Assembly (NCBI RefSeq): GCF_030463535.1
Contig: NC_132883.1
Span: 34,610,741 to 34,674,740 of the forward strand
Length of the DNA stretch: 64,000 nt
Direction: 5' to 3'
DNA from: Salminus brasiliensis
Lineage: Eukaryota; Chordata; Actinopteri; Characiformes; Bryconidae
A model generated the notes under the pieces. It did no database searches. It was not told the origin of the DNA and saw only the letters and a list, made by a program, of their open reading frames with translations. Made by a program: the position numbers and the translations under genes. Positions 41,936 through 55,300 of this stretch are shown one piece after another (the stretch's first letter is position 1; every line of letters starts with the position of its first letter).

Positions 41936-43489
41936 GGTAATGGACAATTAGTGTATGCATAATAACACATTAACAAAAGTCACATTCGCCAGTGTTGTCT
42001 AACTGTATAAATTAGTTGCCAAGCAAAAATATGTGAATTACAATTTACCATTGATTCTGAATGGTCTGGCGGCCTACTAAGTACAGTTATAAAGTGTATG
42101 TGTCTAATAAAGTGGTGGTCGCTGAGGGTATGGCGTGTATTGGCATGATACACTGGTGCACATCGTACAATGTACAGTATGTTGAAATGGTGAGTGGCTG
42201 ATGCGTAATGAGCTGTTGAAGGACACTGTTATGAACATCTGTCTGGCAGATAAACTTTTTTTAAGGCTCTGCTGCATGACCCCACCAGCCTGGTGACTGA
42301 GTAGCAGTGTCATATGGCATTAAAAAAGATCAGAGCAGAAATGAGATTAGTCCTATAAAAAGGGCCAAAATGTCACCTAAGAATGATGCGATGCAGTCTA
42401 TGAAAAAGACTGACATTACATGCTGATAAGCTTATAATAACCTTGCTTTTTATAGCAGGGTTGGGATGCGGTAATCTGATTTGGAGTAATCTGCTCCAAT
42501 CTGGCATAAATGCTGACCGCATGCCTCTCTCCTAATGGACAGTTCCTATTGGCTGAGCGCCGGCTTTACTGATATCTGCTGTCAAACTGGAGCATGTCAT
42601 ATTGACATTCAATAGCAGACCACTGGATGAGGCAACTTTCCAAGTAGTCTATAGATTCAAAGCCCAGTTTAGGCCTATATGTAGGTTACTGCAGTGCTCT
42701 GTTAGATGTGCTCTATACTCATATAGAGCATAGAGAAGAAATAATAAGTTACTACATATTCAGAGATATAATCAACCCCATATTATCCAGTTATTAATCA
42801 TAATGTGGAACCTATTGTGAATATTCTGGTAGCCACTTTGGTTTAGCAGACCTCGTGGAGTCCCACAGGGTTCTATTTTGGGGCCTATAAAACCGATGTT
42901 AATTATGACAGTAATGTCGTTTTGAGAGTGATGCAGTGTGGGCTTAAATACATGGTCTGAGTGGTTATAGCAGGGTATTGTCACTGGTTCAAAATTACTG
43001 ACTGTAAAATCAGTAAAGCACAGGCTTAGAATAGATACACTTGATTTGTACAGTTAAGAGGCTCTCAGTGTTATCAGAAAAATGAATTTCCCACCAGGAG
43101 GCACCACAGGAAGACCCTTTAATCAAGTCAATGTAGAGTAAATTTAGAGTTAACTGAGGTCTGGTGCTTTCACTGATTTTGGAGAAAAGATATGAAGAGG
43201 CATCCCAACCTAAAACTAGCGTTCAGTGTTTTTTGTCATGCTAAGTTCATTCTTGAGCGGTTTTGCATTCATTTGCCTCATCAGTTGTTCAGAAATCTCA
43301 ATTTTCTATTCTTTTTATGTTTTTATCCATCAGTATTCCTTCACTACACTACACAGCATGCATTGCACAAATACAGTGTAAAACCCCTGAGAGTTCCCCC
43401 TACAGTAATAAAGAAATCCTGATAGCTAGCATAGTCACTGATGTATCGCCTAATAAAAACAAATGTACTATTTGACTTCCTAGCAGTAA

Positions 43490-44245
43490 CGTTAGATACA
43501 GTACTGCAGAAAAGTCCTTCCTGATTCTCTCTGTTTTTGCATATTTTTGCATAATTCCTGGATGAGTCGCTGCGCTCTTGGAGCAGCTTCTGTAGACCTA
43601 CCACTTCTGGGAAGATTCACCACTGTTCCAAACTTTCTCCATTCAGAGATAATGCCTCTCACTGTGGTTTGCAGGTGTCCCACAGCCTTACAAATGGTTC
43701 TGTAACCCTTTCCAGACTGATATCTCGCAGTGTTCCTGAGTAATTTGAGGCCATTCCTTATGGGCAATTGCCTCCAGTTTGCTAAGATTTTATGTTCAAA
43801 TAACGGCCACTCCAGAATCTTCCAGGACTTCTTTTGAAACCAGACCTTGGTGGGCTCTGAGATATGCTCATGCTTCAGCTTCCTTACAGAAGGCATGATT
43901 ACATCCATCTTGCCCTGCACATGCTGCAGGTTTCCAGTGCCAGATGAAGCAAAGCAGCCCCAGAGCATCACCCAAGCCACTACCATGCTTCACTGTAGGC
44001 AGGGTGTTCTTTTCAGCATATGCGTCATTCTTTCTCCTACAGACAATCTGCTGATCCATAGGCCTGAAAAGTTCCAGTTTTGTATCATCGATCCACAGAA
44101 CAGAATCCCAGAGCTTTATTTAGTTTTGAGCAGATTGGATTATTTTGCTTTTGGGTCAGTAGAGGCGTATGGGCATTGTCCGGTAATAACTGGCTTTGTA
44201 ATAGATAGTATTGTACAGCTGTAATAGTGTATTTCCTGAGACCTT
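43490..44245 (-). mobile_element. Rearranged Tc1-like transposase relic
   Basis: Minus-strand fragments of a Tc1 transposase. From right to left: 'KLELFRPMD'-like middle part (about 44070), MLWGCFASSGTGN (catalytic core, about 43950), KVWFQKKSWKILEWPLFE (C-terminal part, about 43830), then GKGYRTICKAVGHLQTTVR and GTVVNLPRSGR (the N-terminal helix-turn-helix, 43600-43720). The N-terminal part lies downstream of the C-terminal part, the reverse of an intact gene. One open frame of 164 codons spans the junction but does not represent a functional protein. Confidence 0.8.
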
Positions 44246-44589
44246 TAGCGTTTAGTATGCGCCTTACTGTGCGCTGAACTGAAACTTCAGTTTTTCTGCA
44301 GTCAATGTTTTTTGACCACCTGCCCCCTCAGGAATCTGGTGATAGCTTCCTCTTTCTTCCACGTCCAGGTAGTGTAGCGAACTACGCTTCCAACTGTATC
44401 TCTAGGAACATTCTTTTGCACAACTCTCTTAACTTAAGTGGCCATATTTCTAACATGCAGTCAAATGTCAAAAAAAGTCCTAGCCAGTCCAGGTATTTGA
44501 TGTGTTTTTCCGCAAGCACATCTGGCAGTCCAGGTGTCCGTCATAGGGTGCCCCACATTCTAATTCAGTCATTGCCATAAAGGCAATTT

Positions 44590-44735
44590 AACACAGTCAA
44601 CTCACCTACCATGTGTTTTGGCAGGTTGGAGTAGGGAGAACCAAGCGGACACAGAAAGAACACGCAAAACTCTTCACAGACCCAGGAGCTGTGCACTACA
44701 CACTACCCGTTGCACCACCATGCTGCCAAGGTTTT
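44590..44735. repeat. Decayed dispersed fish repeat
   Basis: Has 'gcaggttggagtagggagaa', 'gcggacacagaaagaacacg' and ends 'gttgcaccaccatgctgcc', a pattern typical of a widespread fish repeat. Class uncertain. Confidence 0.45.
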
Positions 44736-45169
44736 AAGTGGCGACTTCTTGATCTGCACTCAAATGTCTAGTCTAATTAAACAACTAAATTTGGTTATCT
44801 GGCTGATTAAGTAACTAGGTGGCAGTTGCTTTTTCCATACATAGTCAGTTGGGGGTTTTCTTCAACAAATGAAATCTGAAAAGCTGCATTTTGTGTTTAC
44901 TCTGTTGGTCTTGTATTAAATTTAGTTTTTAGATAGAAATCAGAGAAGACCTTTTTCTCTGCACTGTATCTTTATTAGTGAGTTAGAAAAAACAGCCAAC
45001 ATCCAAGGGCTTTTTCCTCCCACTGTCATACTTTGTCATCAAGAGTGTGGTTTTCCCAGGTTGTCCCAAACAAGACATTTTTGCTCTAGAGACCACTAAA
45101 GCATTCCTGTAGGACACAAGTAGACATGTTTACAAAAGACCTAGCAATGGTTATGCATTCCTTTTTTTT

Positions 45170-45300
45170 TTTTGCCAGAGTGTTTTTAAGTATTTGGGAG
45201 CATTGTCCTGTGATAACCGGCTTTGTAAAAGATATTATTGTACAACTATATTAGTGCACTTCCTGAACAAAATGCAGGCTGTTGGTACAGCTTAAGTGGT
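45170..45300. mobile_element. Second fragment of the Tc1-like relic
   Basis: 45200-45266 ('gcattgtcctgtgataaccg', 'gctttgtaaaagatattatt') is a diverged direct copy of 44173-44240 ('gcattgtccggtaataactg'). It indicates two insertions, or a local duplication, of the same element. Confidence 0.6.
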
Positions 45301-46604
45301 TCCCACTTCCAGGCAGTTAATAGGTCACTGTTAAGACACGGACCTTCAACTGATAAAGGTCCTAATTTTCACATGACTGTGTTATGTTATTGTGTACAGT
45401 AACAGAAACTGTAAACGCCACCCTGCAGAATGATATCATTCTTCCCAAAGAGGAAACCTTTTGGGGATGTTTGCATTGATGCTTGATGCCGTGGAAAAGC
45501 AAATTACACAATGCTATGCTAATAGCATGATGTTAACTGAAATCGACTTGAAACCCCAGTCAGAGATCGCTAAGCCTGTTTTTAGCACTGTAACAACAGC
45601 TTGTTTAAAATAACAACTGGGCCACAAAAGTATACAGTATGTACAGTACATTTGCTGTGCTCTCAGTTAGCAAACTGTTTTAGCAGTCCTTGCCAGACGC
45701 CACAAAACCCAACCACTATCAAAACACCACCATCGTGTTTTAAACATTTGTTTTTTTGTGTTCTGTTGATTTATTCTTTGTAAAGAACATATCCTTCTTA
45801 TGTGTTTAACTGATTTAAATAATTTCAGTATTAAATTGTTACAATATTCGGGAGAATTTAACTACAAACAACAAATAGAAGAGAAGAAAATAATTTAGAG
45901 TGAGACTTTAATATTTGATCAGCAGTACCAATCAGGCAACTCTACAAATGAATAAAAGGATGAAATAATTATGATTATTAATTGTACGTTGTGTAGGATA
46001 GGAACTATGTTTTTACTCCCTTGCACATTATTTATTACAGTTTTTATTGCACTTTTATATAAAAAATGGTATGAGTTTTTGGCCCTTGGCCCACTACAAA
46101 CATTAGAGTTTGGCATTCCCAAACTCTACTGAACATTTATGTGGTGATTTATTTCTCGCTAATACAGACAGTTTACTGGTTTTCCCTGTAAATATCAAAC
46201 TATTGCTTTTAAATAAAGAGATTCTAGCATTCATAATACTTGGTATCATTTGAGAAGGAAATTATAGGTATCGACTATCCCTAATAGTGTTGATAGTAAT
46301 CGCTGTCCCACACAAAAAAAAAATCCTTAATTTTTTTAAATATCCATTTTAAATCCCACAGTTGTTCTCTATATTGTATCAGAATTTGATCACATTTTTT
46401 GACATTGAATTCCATTGAAAGTTCATCCTGTAAAGTTGTCGTTTTTGGAGATACAAGGTATTTTTGTGCTTCAGCAGATTCCTCCAAATGACAGATTCCT
46501 ACTGGTCGAGAGGATGTTGTTATTGTAACAGTGGTTGGTTTTCCCCGACCCGCTTTTTCCTGCTTCCTGCGCGGGGTTTTACTGATAACTTATGATAATG
46601 GACT

Positions 46605-46690
46605 CCTGGCCAATCATTTTGCAGCAGGTAATATTCCTAGCCAATCCCAGTCCGAATCCAGGTCTATCGGGGGACTTTTTTATTGACGGT
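46605..46690 (+). promoter_or_regulatory. Two plus-strand CCAAT boxes
   Basis: GGCCAATCA at 46608-46616 and AGCCAATCC at 46639-46647, the second close to CpGs. No gene follows on the plus strand that I can support; possibly a non-coding transcript, or chance. Confidence 0.2.
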
Positions 46691-46953
46691 GTTTTCTGTT
46701 ATTTTCTTATTCAGTCTAGAGGTGAAAACTGAGGCATGATATTTTACACGAATATTATATATTATATATTTAAGTGCAAATTAATGAAAACTTCTTCTTT
46801 CCTGGTTTTAATCTTCCCAGTAAAAAAGCAGGGTGGGGTGATGCGTGCATGAAGGGATGGGTGGGCGCTCAGTCTCCCCCTGCTGTACGTCTGTAATACG
46901 ACCTGCATGAAAATCAGGATGTGCAACATTGCAATGTAATACTCGAGTAACCC

Positions 46954-46995
<42 letters not shown>

Positions 46996-47007
46996 CACAC
47001 ACGCACA
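46954..47007. repeat. CG/CA alternating repeat
   Basis: CGCGCG followed by CA units with two GC interruptions; purine-pyrimidine alternation is unbroken. Another CA run lies at 47085-47106. Confidence 0.9.
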
Positions 47008-48039
47008 GTAGCTTTTACTGTAACAGTGGATCGATTTTTTTTCCACACTCATTTTATGGTAAGTTCCTTCCTTCGTTAGAAGTCCACACACACACACACA
47101 CACACACTAATAGCTCTGGGACATTCTCAGTCAGTCAGACTCATCAGGATTTTAATGCACTACATTTACCCTCATCCAATCAATAATTTCAGACTAGTGA
47201 ACTCATTAAATTAAATTACATTAAAATTACTAAAAAAAAATCCAGATTTTTTTTTTCCAGCAAGTGACACCAAATAATCAGTAACCATCTTTTTGGTTAG
47301 CTCCATTTTTGATTAGCTTATTTTTTGTTTTTCAGTTGTCACATCCAGCCAGAACGAGGGATGTTTGAGATGTGCGCACTTTGCCTGTCCCGACCCGACC
47401 TATCTCCCAACTGAGCCATTTACAGTTTATCCACACCCTGTTCTGTTAGATCATTTAGGTCGTGTTAGCTCCTCAAATGACCTTGCCAAGAACAGGTCAA
47501 TATAATTAATTAAACTGGCTGAATCTCGTCCTGGCAAATCAACTAGATGATCTTAAACAAGGTATAACATCATTGTTTTATTAAATTAATATTTTACTGG
47601 TAGTTTTTGTACGAATCTCCTTTTCTACGTCTTCGTTTTTGTAGTGGAGGAAATTATTGTGTGAAGTCCTCATTTCATTGATTCCCATTAAGTGCTATAC
47701 TATACAGCAGTGGCGAACCACTGTTGGGCCTAGGCACAGATGTGCTGCCACCAGAAGGCCACTTATGGTTCATCAAAATGTGTATGGCTGATTCCAATGT
47801 CATGGCGTTAGACCTTCAGATTTGCTTGTCAAGTCCTAACCAATTGAAGAGCTTGTTTTGCTGTATGTTTCTAGATAGCATGGGGAACACAATCCTGATG
47901 GATAGTTTTTAAGCTACCAGTGACCTTGTACCTTTCCTTACACTGCCAAACAAATCCAGACAATAAAATAAAAAAAGGCTTATTTACAGTGAACACTTTC
48001 AGACAAACTATATGAGCACCAGCATTCAAGTGTTCTACA

Positions 48040-48230
48040 CTCATCAAAATGGTTCTTCAGGGGTTCTTTAGTGTAGTGTTATCATTCTGTGTAAAACTAC
48101 CACAACTCAAAGAATTATTCAATTGCTTAAATGCTTCTGTGACTCGTTAAAGGGCTCTTTGCATCGGTGGAAAACCTTTTGTAGATGGTTCTATTTTAAA
48201 ATTCATTCAGTATCTCACTATGGGAACCAC
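48040..48230. mobile_element. MITE-like relic ('GGTTCTTCAGGGGTTCTTT' family)
   Basis: Contains GGTTCTTCAGGGGTTCTTTA, 'ttaaagggctctttgcatcg' and 'tggaaaaccttttgtagatg' followed by 'gttcta', a set typical of a common fish non-autonomous DNA element. Confidence 0.55.
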
Positions 48231-48394
48231 TTTAAGCGTGACCAACCATGAAGGCACCCCGTTTCCTTTTATGACGTTCAGTATGGCATCTCCAGTCCCA
48301 AAAGGGGATTCTGACTGAGCTAGGGATATTACATCCTGCTCTTGTGAAAAGTTAAATATGAGTACAGTGGACCTTCCTCCCAACATTACTGGTG

Positions 48395-48724
48395 CTTTTC
48401 AAAGAGCAGATAAACGTCAGCCTGTTGGCACCATGCCTAATGCCAGGTGTGGGCTAGAGGGGATTCAAGGGCCCAGAATTGAGCTGTGGAACAGTGGAAC
48501 TGTGTTCTCTGGGATGATGGTGCTCCTTTCAGTACTTCTGGGATGAGTTGGGGATGACATGGGGTGATAATCATCCAACATCCTGACCTCAGTGCTCTTG
48601 TTGCTAAATGCAATCAAATTAGAAAGCCTGCCCTGGACCTTTTTCTTTTTTTTTTTTTTACATATCCTTTATTTCAGATAAAACAATGAATGAGCAGGTG
48701 TCCCAACACTTTGGTCCATATAGC
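48395..48724 (-). mobile_element. MITE-like DNA element, copy 2 (reverse)
   Basis: Reverse orientation of the element at 37810: 'ggcaccatgcctaatgccag', 'ctgtgttctctgggatgatg', 'ttggggatgacatggggtga', 'aatgagcaggtgtcccaaca' and the end TTTGGTCCATATAG. A poly-T run interrupts it at 48640. Confidence 0.8.
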
Positions 48725-49249
48725 ATACCTCACTCTGTTATCAGAGAACGGGGTTGCTGGTTCTACGTATATAGTCAAAGAACCCTTTTTCAAAACTATT
48801 TCAACCCTATTTGCTTACAGTATCGAGTACACAGCAAGTGTTTTGGAGGTACGATTTGATCCCACCTTTAAACAAGTTTTCATATATATTCACGGCCATG
48901 CAAAAAACTTGTCCAAAATGGTTACTTTACAGAAGGAGACAAAAACCCTCTTAACTTTAAATGAATATCAATGTAACAGATTTTATTTTGGAGCATTTCT
49001 ATGGATCCATTCATCATAACCAGTAGACATAGTATAAATAACACCTGATAGATGCAATTCAATTATTTGAAAAAAAAGAAAAGTGAAGGTTTTTTGTAGG
49101 GCAGCGTTGATAAATATCATTTTAATTTAAAGTATATACAACAATAAACACTTCACATAGCATTATTTGTGATTCTCCATCATAGTAAAAGCCTTGAGGC
49201 AGATTTAGTGTGCAAAACCACAAAAGAGGAAAAGTCCATAAAAAACAGA

Positions 49250-49399
49250 CAGTACACCTGGTTACTTTATTTGGCTGTTACTTGGTCACTTTATTACATA
49301 ACAAAGAAGTGTCCAAAATATCAACACCTTAAAGTTACACCTTAAATGTCAACACACAAAGTCATAAAACCATGAATATTTACAGACCAATAAAAACTT
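49250..49399 (-). other. cfap74: cfap74 3' UTR with polyadenylation signals
   Basis: Below the stop codon the minus strand has AATAAA hexamers complementary to TTTATT at about 49267 and 49291, so the transcript likely ends near 49250. The UTR is short. Confidence 0.55.
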
Positions 49400-52300
49400 C
49401 TATTCTTGGGATGTGTAGGCCAGGAGTGTGACACTATATACTTCAGTCTCGTCTCCTCTCAAAATCAAGGGAACACACACCTGAATCGCCTCGTTGGGCT
49501 GGAACACAATTTACACACACACAACTCAGTTACTGATGAAATGTACATCATTACAAGACTAAGATGTGGGGTTTCTTAACCACAAAAGTAATACACCCTT
49601 AAGATGGAGGTTCGTCAAGGGTTATTCAGGTTTATACAGAATTCCTTTTGTTGAGAATGAAGAAAAGAACAGCTCTCAGTATGTAAATTATTCTAATGTA
49701 AAATCACACCCTCTTTACATTCTATGGTTTTATGTACCAGGACATGACATAAAAAAACATCTTGTCCTTAGCAGGTCTCAAAATGAGGTGAATACAACCT
49801 CAGATGAACAACACTACACAACATATTCCACCCTGTCATTGTTTATTTATGAAAAACTAAGCCAATACACAGAAGCAGTGTGTAAAATTGAAGTGCACCC
49901 TTACTGCTTCCATTGGAATTCAGAGGATAAGTAGCAGCGAAGTGCTGATAATCAAAGGAAGGAAGAAAAGCCATCAGCAATGATATTCAAAAAGCTAAAA
50001 TACAGTGAAAAAGATTATTCACAAGTGGAAAACATTCAAACCAGTTCTAACCAAACTTCCCAGGACGGCCCAACAAATTCACCCCAAGGTCAGCTCATGT
50101 AATGCTCAGAAAAAAATGTTAACACTAATCTAAGACTCTACGTGCCTCAGTTAGCATGTTAAAGTTCATGACAGTACAATTAGATAAAGACAAGTATCTA
50201 AGATAAAGAACAAGTAGGGCTTGTTTGAAAGGGTTGCCAGGAGAAAGCCTTATCTTTCTAAAAAGAACATGGCAGCACTGCTTAAGTTTGCATCCGCAAG
50301 GCTGCATCTGAAAAAACCACAAGACCTCTGCAACAATATCCTTTGGACAGATAAGACCAGAAAGAGACGATTGACCATACTGCACAGCGCCACACTTAGC
50401 GAAAACCAAACACAAAATATCAGCACAAACACCTCATGCCAACTGGCAAGCACGGTGGTGGAGGGGTGATGAATGGGCTTGTTTTGCAGCCACAGAACCT
50501 GGACACCTTGCAGTTACTGAGTACACCATGAACTTCTCTGTAAGTGTTCTAGAGTCAAATGTGAGGCCATCTATACAACAGCTAAAGCTTGGCCGAAATT
50601 GGGTCATGCAACAGGACAATGATGCCAAGCTCACCAGCAAATCTACAACAGAATGGCTAAAAAGGAACAAAATGAAGGTCTTGCAATGGCCCAGTCAAAG
50701 TCCAGACCTCAACCTAACTGAAATGCCTTGGCAGGACCTTCAAAGAGCTGTGCAGAAGGGAAAGCCCACATACCTCAATGAACTGAAGCAACATTATAAA
50801 GAAGAGTAGGCCAAAACTACTCAAGTCATACTGAAAACCATTATTGCAAGCTACTGATTCATGTAGTGTATTTAGTTTATTCCACACATGGTCTTTATAT
50901 TGTGGTTTCATTAAAAATATATAATAATAATAATGGCAGGGTGGAATGTGTTGTGTAGTGTTGTTCATCTGAGGTTGTATTTACCTCATTTTAAGACCTG
51001 CTAAGGACCATATGTTCTTTTCATGACTGTATATGGCTATTAACAGCACAGCATGGGATTGCCTCGGTGGACTAGTTTGAAGGCTTCACATCTACTCTCT
51101 CACTGATAATGTAGTCAACTCAGTCACCATTTTATTAGGTTAGGGTTAGCCAACTGGATTTATTAGGTACCTACTTGACCCTCAGCCGTTTTACACTATA
51201 CTGTCATTATAGTGCCATGTTGGTGGGTTAAGTGCTGTGTTTAGTGAATGAGAGTGTAAAATTGTAAGCTTACAACTTTGACCTAAATGAGATTTTAATT
51301 TCCACCACCATGGCTCAACAAATGATTCTAATGTGTTATATAATCCTGTTGGTAAACCAGACACTTTTCTGATTACTGAAGCTTTATTTATTTAGTGATT
51401 TTCTACATCACTGAATGTTCTCGGGAAGACTTAAATGGGGTTAATGGGGCATGATTGTAATGCTTTTAATTTTCCAGATATGCCCACTTTCAAAGTGGCA
51501 AGCTTTAACAAATCACTGCCATTTAAGAATATTGACAGTATACTGACAGTCCAAAAGATTTGGACCATCTGAACATTTTTAAATCGTACATAGCACATTT
51601 AATATATACGTAAAATACTGAAGCTTTGTCATTTTAAGAAAGCATGTTTAAATGTTTTAGTCAGTGTCATTGTATGTCAGCCTCAGATGCCTCAGTCATT
51701 GAAATAAGTGTGTTGGATTAATGACGGCCATTACTTTAAAAACACACGAGTGATTGCAAACTATAATTCAGAGCTCGAATAGCACTTGTTTGTCAATAAG
51801 TTTTAACTGAGAATAAAGTGCCATGGGTTTTCCACAGTGATAATTATACATCATATTAATAAGCTTGTAAGAATGACTGCTATAGCTCAGTGGCTAGGCC
51901 AGCAGTCAGGACTGGTTAGACACCCCATGGATTCCCAGTGGTTGTATGAGCAGCTCTGGCTATGTTTACACAGAGGCAATCGCACAGTAATGAGCAAAGC
52001 TTTTACGGTAGTGTCTAACATCATTTGCTACCCTACATTTATTTATTTATAGATTTGGAACAGATTTGGAAACAGGTTATTTTCAGACTGGAGTGCCCCT
52101 TGAAGTACCTACTTTAGTTGACTAATTTCCTTGAAAAAACTCACATTACCACAATCTTAGCTGTATTGCATGTTATTTTGGTGTTTGCTGTAAACATCAT
52201 AAGCTCATGCTGATGATAAATCCAGAATTCTGAGACAATTCATATCCACTGAGTCAATCCATATCCACTCTGTGATAAAAACTGACCAAATACTACATGC

Positions 52301-55300
52301 TGTTCAAATGGAGTCCAGGGATGTTACTCACAATGTGGCCAGCGGAGGGAGTCCAGGTGACTGTGATGGTGCGCCTGTGTCCTGCATCCACACTTCCTTT
52401 GGTGGGGTCCACATTGAAGCCATGCTGCTGGAGAACTGCCACATTTTCCCAGATAAACTCCACATTCTTGCCAAGAGGTGAAGACAGCAAAAGAAGTAGT
52501 GCAGAATGTATTAAAGTGGAGAAAAAGTGTTTTTGCATTCTCTAGAATAAACAGTCAAAAACTCCCTTTTGGGCATGTTACAATATGCACTTACCAGTTT
52601 GTCTACCCAGTAAATACAGTCACTAGCCCTTTCATCAGATACACATTTATCATATATGTAGTGATACTCATCTGTTGGTACGCTCAATTTATCAGACATC
52701 TGTAACACCTGTAACAGGTTTCTTTAGTAGATCTCTAATCGGTCCTAATACTTATTGAGCTCTCTGTTGACAGACAGTCAACCTTGGAATCACAAGTTCT
52801 GCAAACCAGTGGTCCTACCAGTAGGTACGTTCTGAACAGGTAACATGAAGAGGATCCCCATCATTTACATGCAGACTCTCCATCGGTATTCCACATGGCT
52901 CAAAGCTTGGGCCTCTTTATTTTGCATGTCATACCTGCTTCTTGGCTACTTGTCTGGCTATACATACACCTCACAGTGATCTTCTCATTTCTTTCGAGAA
53001 TACCCTGACCACTTTGTCTGCAGAAGCATGAAGCTTAAGTGTAGTAGTGGATGATTAGTTATCATTTGTGGTTCATGTGTTTATTCAACATCCAGATAAT
53101 TTGAACCTTTTTCTTGAAGTTCTATAGTTTCATCAGTTTTGTAGTAAAATGGCACCCAAATTAGAGCAGACAGGGAAAAGGCAGAGAAAATAACAAGAGA
53201 AATTCAGTCAGGACAAAGTAAAAGGAGTGACATTGGTAATTTTAGCTGCAGTTCTATACCAGACCATAACAGGTTCATCCTTCAAAAACACTTGTTAAAA
53301 AAAAAGCCAGTTCATTACAAAATTGTTTTTAATTCAGTCAGATGTATGATGAACTAGCATACTTAGGATTATATAAAACATTTAGAGAGATGTGACTATA
53401 TGCTGGTATATATTCTGGTGCATCTATCAAAAAGGGTCCCACTTTTACTTTGTTTACCTTATATTATGTGGTACTTTGGATTTTTACCTTCTTGGCAACA
53501 GGTTGTGAAGTACGGATGCATCCCACTTCTATTTCTCGCATTGCTGCCATCATTCTTCCCTCAGCATACACACTCCTCAGAGTCAGCAACACTGGGGTAG
53601 GTGGCTTTTCACTCTCTGTGTGTATATATGTGCATGAGACAAGATGAAAAACATAGTGTATATTATAAGCACACAGGAATGAAAATCAGAAAATACGATG
53701 ACAAATAACCCACAAAATGTTACATGTCATATGTCTGAAAACACTGGAGACGATAGAGGTGGCTGAAACATGCTAGGAGCCACTCAGAGATAGAATAAAA
53801 CATTCAACCTGACATTCCCCTGATTTATATTTGTGTTTTGATTATTGTTTGTGTTCCTAATAATGTATGTAACTGTCAGGTCACCCATCCCCCTCCTCTA
53901 TTGCTAAATGTGTAAAAAGAAATAAAAAGTTGATCACAATCAACATAAGTTATGTATTTTTAATAGAATTTTACAATTATTCTAATAATTGTTAGTAATA
54001 TAGTAATTGTTAATAATTATTACATTATGTTGACAGCACAACTACTGACTAAAAGATATAATCTCAAATTAGCATGAAAGTAAACAATTAAATTGGATTT
54101 AGTATGTCTTGACTGAGATATAAGGCATGGAGAAAGATAAACTGTATGAGATAAACTATTTTAATTCTTAAGCCATTCCAGAGTTGAAGTGGACGTGTTG
54201 GAACAGGAAAGCATGTACTGGACAAGGGGAACTTAAGGACCAGTGTTGAAAAACTGTGGTTTAGAGACTAAGACAGTAGCACTTGCGTACCTGTGTGTTC
54301 TGTTTCTCTTGTGCTGTATATGTGGTTCGGGATGAGTGATTCAGAGCACACGTCTAATGCGTCCCCACCACACACAAACATGGTGTGGCACCGTGCTGCG
54401 CCTCGCAACTCCATAACACACACTGTTTGCTGTTGGCAGACATACACACAATGTTAAAACTACTGTGCAAAAGTCTCAGGCAGTTGTGAAATCATCTCAT
54501 CTCACCAGTAAGTTTGTTTTTACCTGTAAAATCACTGGATAACATTAGAATAAATACAGTAACAAGCACATCTTGTTTTCAGTAAAGGTACTAATATGTT
54601 GTATAAGAAATTACTTGACAGCCCTGACTTCTCTGTGGACTACAGCCACTGTATGGATGTGTTCAGTTCCATCAGCAGCTCATGGATTGTATAGAAAACT
54701 AGGTATTGGGCGGTAACTGGAACTGCTTGGCCTCTTTGTGGAGATACGCCAATACACTCATACACAGCAAACTCACATGTACTATTTATCTGTATTTATT
54801 TAAAGTAGAATTATGCAAGATTTGCCCATGGTCTCCCCCTACAGTTAAAGAGTGTAATTTTAGACATTACATAGTGCAGTTAGCAGTGTACAGAGCCCGA
54901 AGTAGCAAGGTGCTATTCTTTTTTCTATAAGTCAGTGGAGCATCTAAACTATTTTAAAGCTGTTATTTCAAGGTAAAAATGCTACATAATGTTGTGTTAA
55001 ATGATTTTACATATCATTTTTTGAATGCCCAAGCTTTTGCACAGTACTATATGCTTACATATGCATATACAGGACAATGGTAAAAGTTAGCTGCCATTCA
55101 ATCTTTCTCACTTTGTTCATCAGTTGCACCCTGAGTGTGTCCCGGTAATGTAGGCTTTCATGGTCAGGCTGAAAAGTCACAATGATATCCTGACTTTTAC
55201 CAGGGCCAATAGTGCCCTCTGCTGGCGACACAGTGAATACACTCTGCCCGCTGTAGTTCTGAGTGCCTGCAAGAATGGATAGAACAAAGTGAGAGGGTCA

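Larger units (their letters stand above)
36531..49249. other. Gene-free interval between gnb1 and cfap74
   Basis: No exon chain, rRNA or tRNA gene was found in these 12.7 kb. It holds MITE copies (37810-38185, 48395-48724), a possible conserved block (38825-39230), a fold-back repeat cluster (39655-41595), Tc1/mariner debris (41640-41935, 43490-44245, 45170-45300), a dispersed repeat (44590-44735), CA repeats (46954-47007 and 47085-47106) and a pair of CCAAT boxes (46610 and 46641). The rest is AT-rich unique-looking sequence. Confidence 0.65.

Noticed and set aside
43492..43986. 164-codon open frame as a host gene
   Set aside because: All recognisable motifs are of Tc1 transposase and in the wrong order; treated as a relic.
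51875..51975. tRNA-like or SINE head with TAGCTCAGTGGCTAGG
   Set aside because: A box-A-like string is present, but no box B at the right distance, no cloverleaf and no SINE tail follow.
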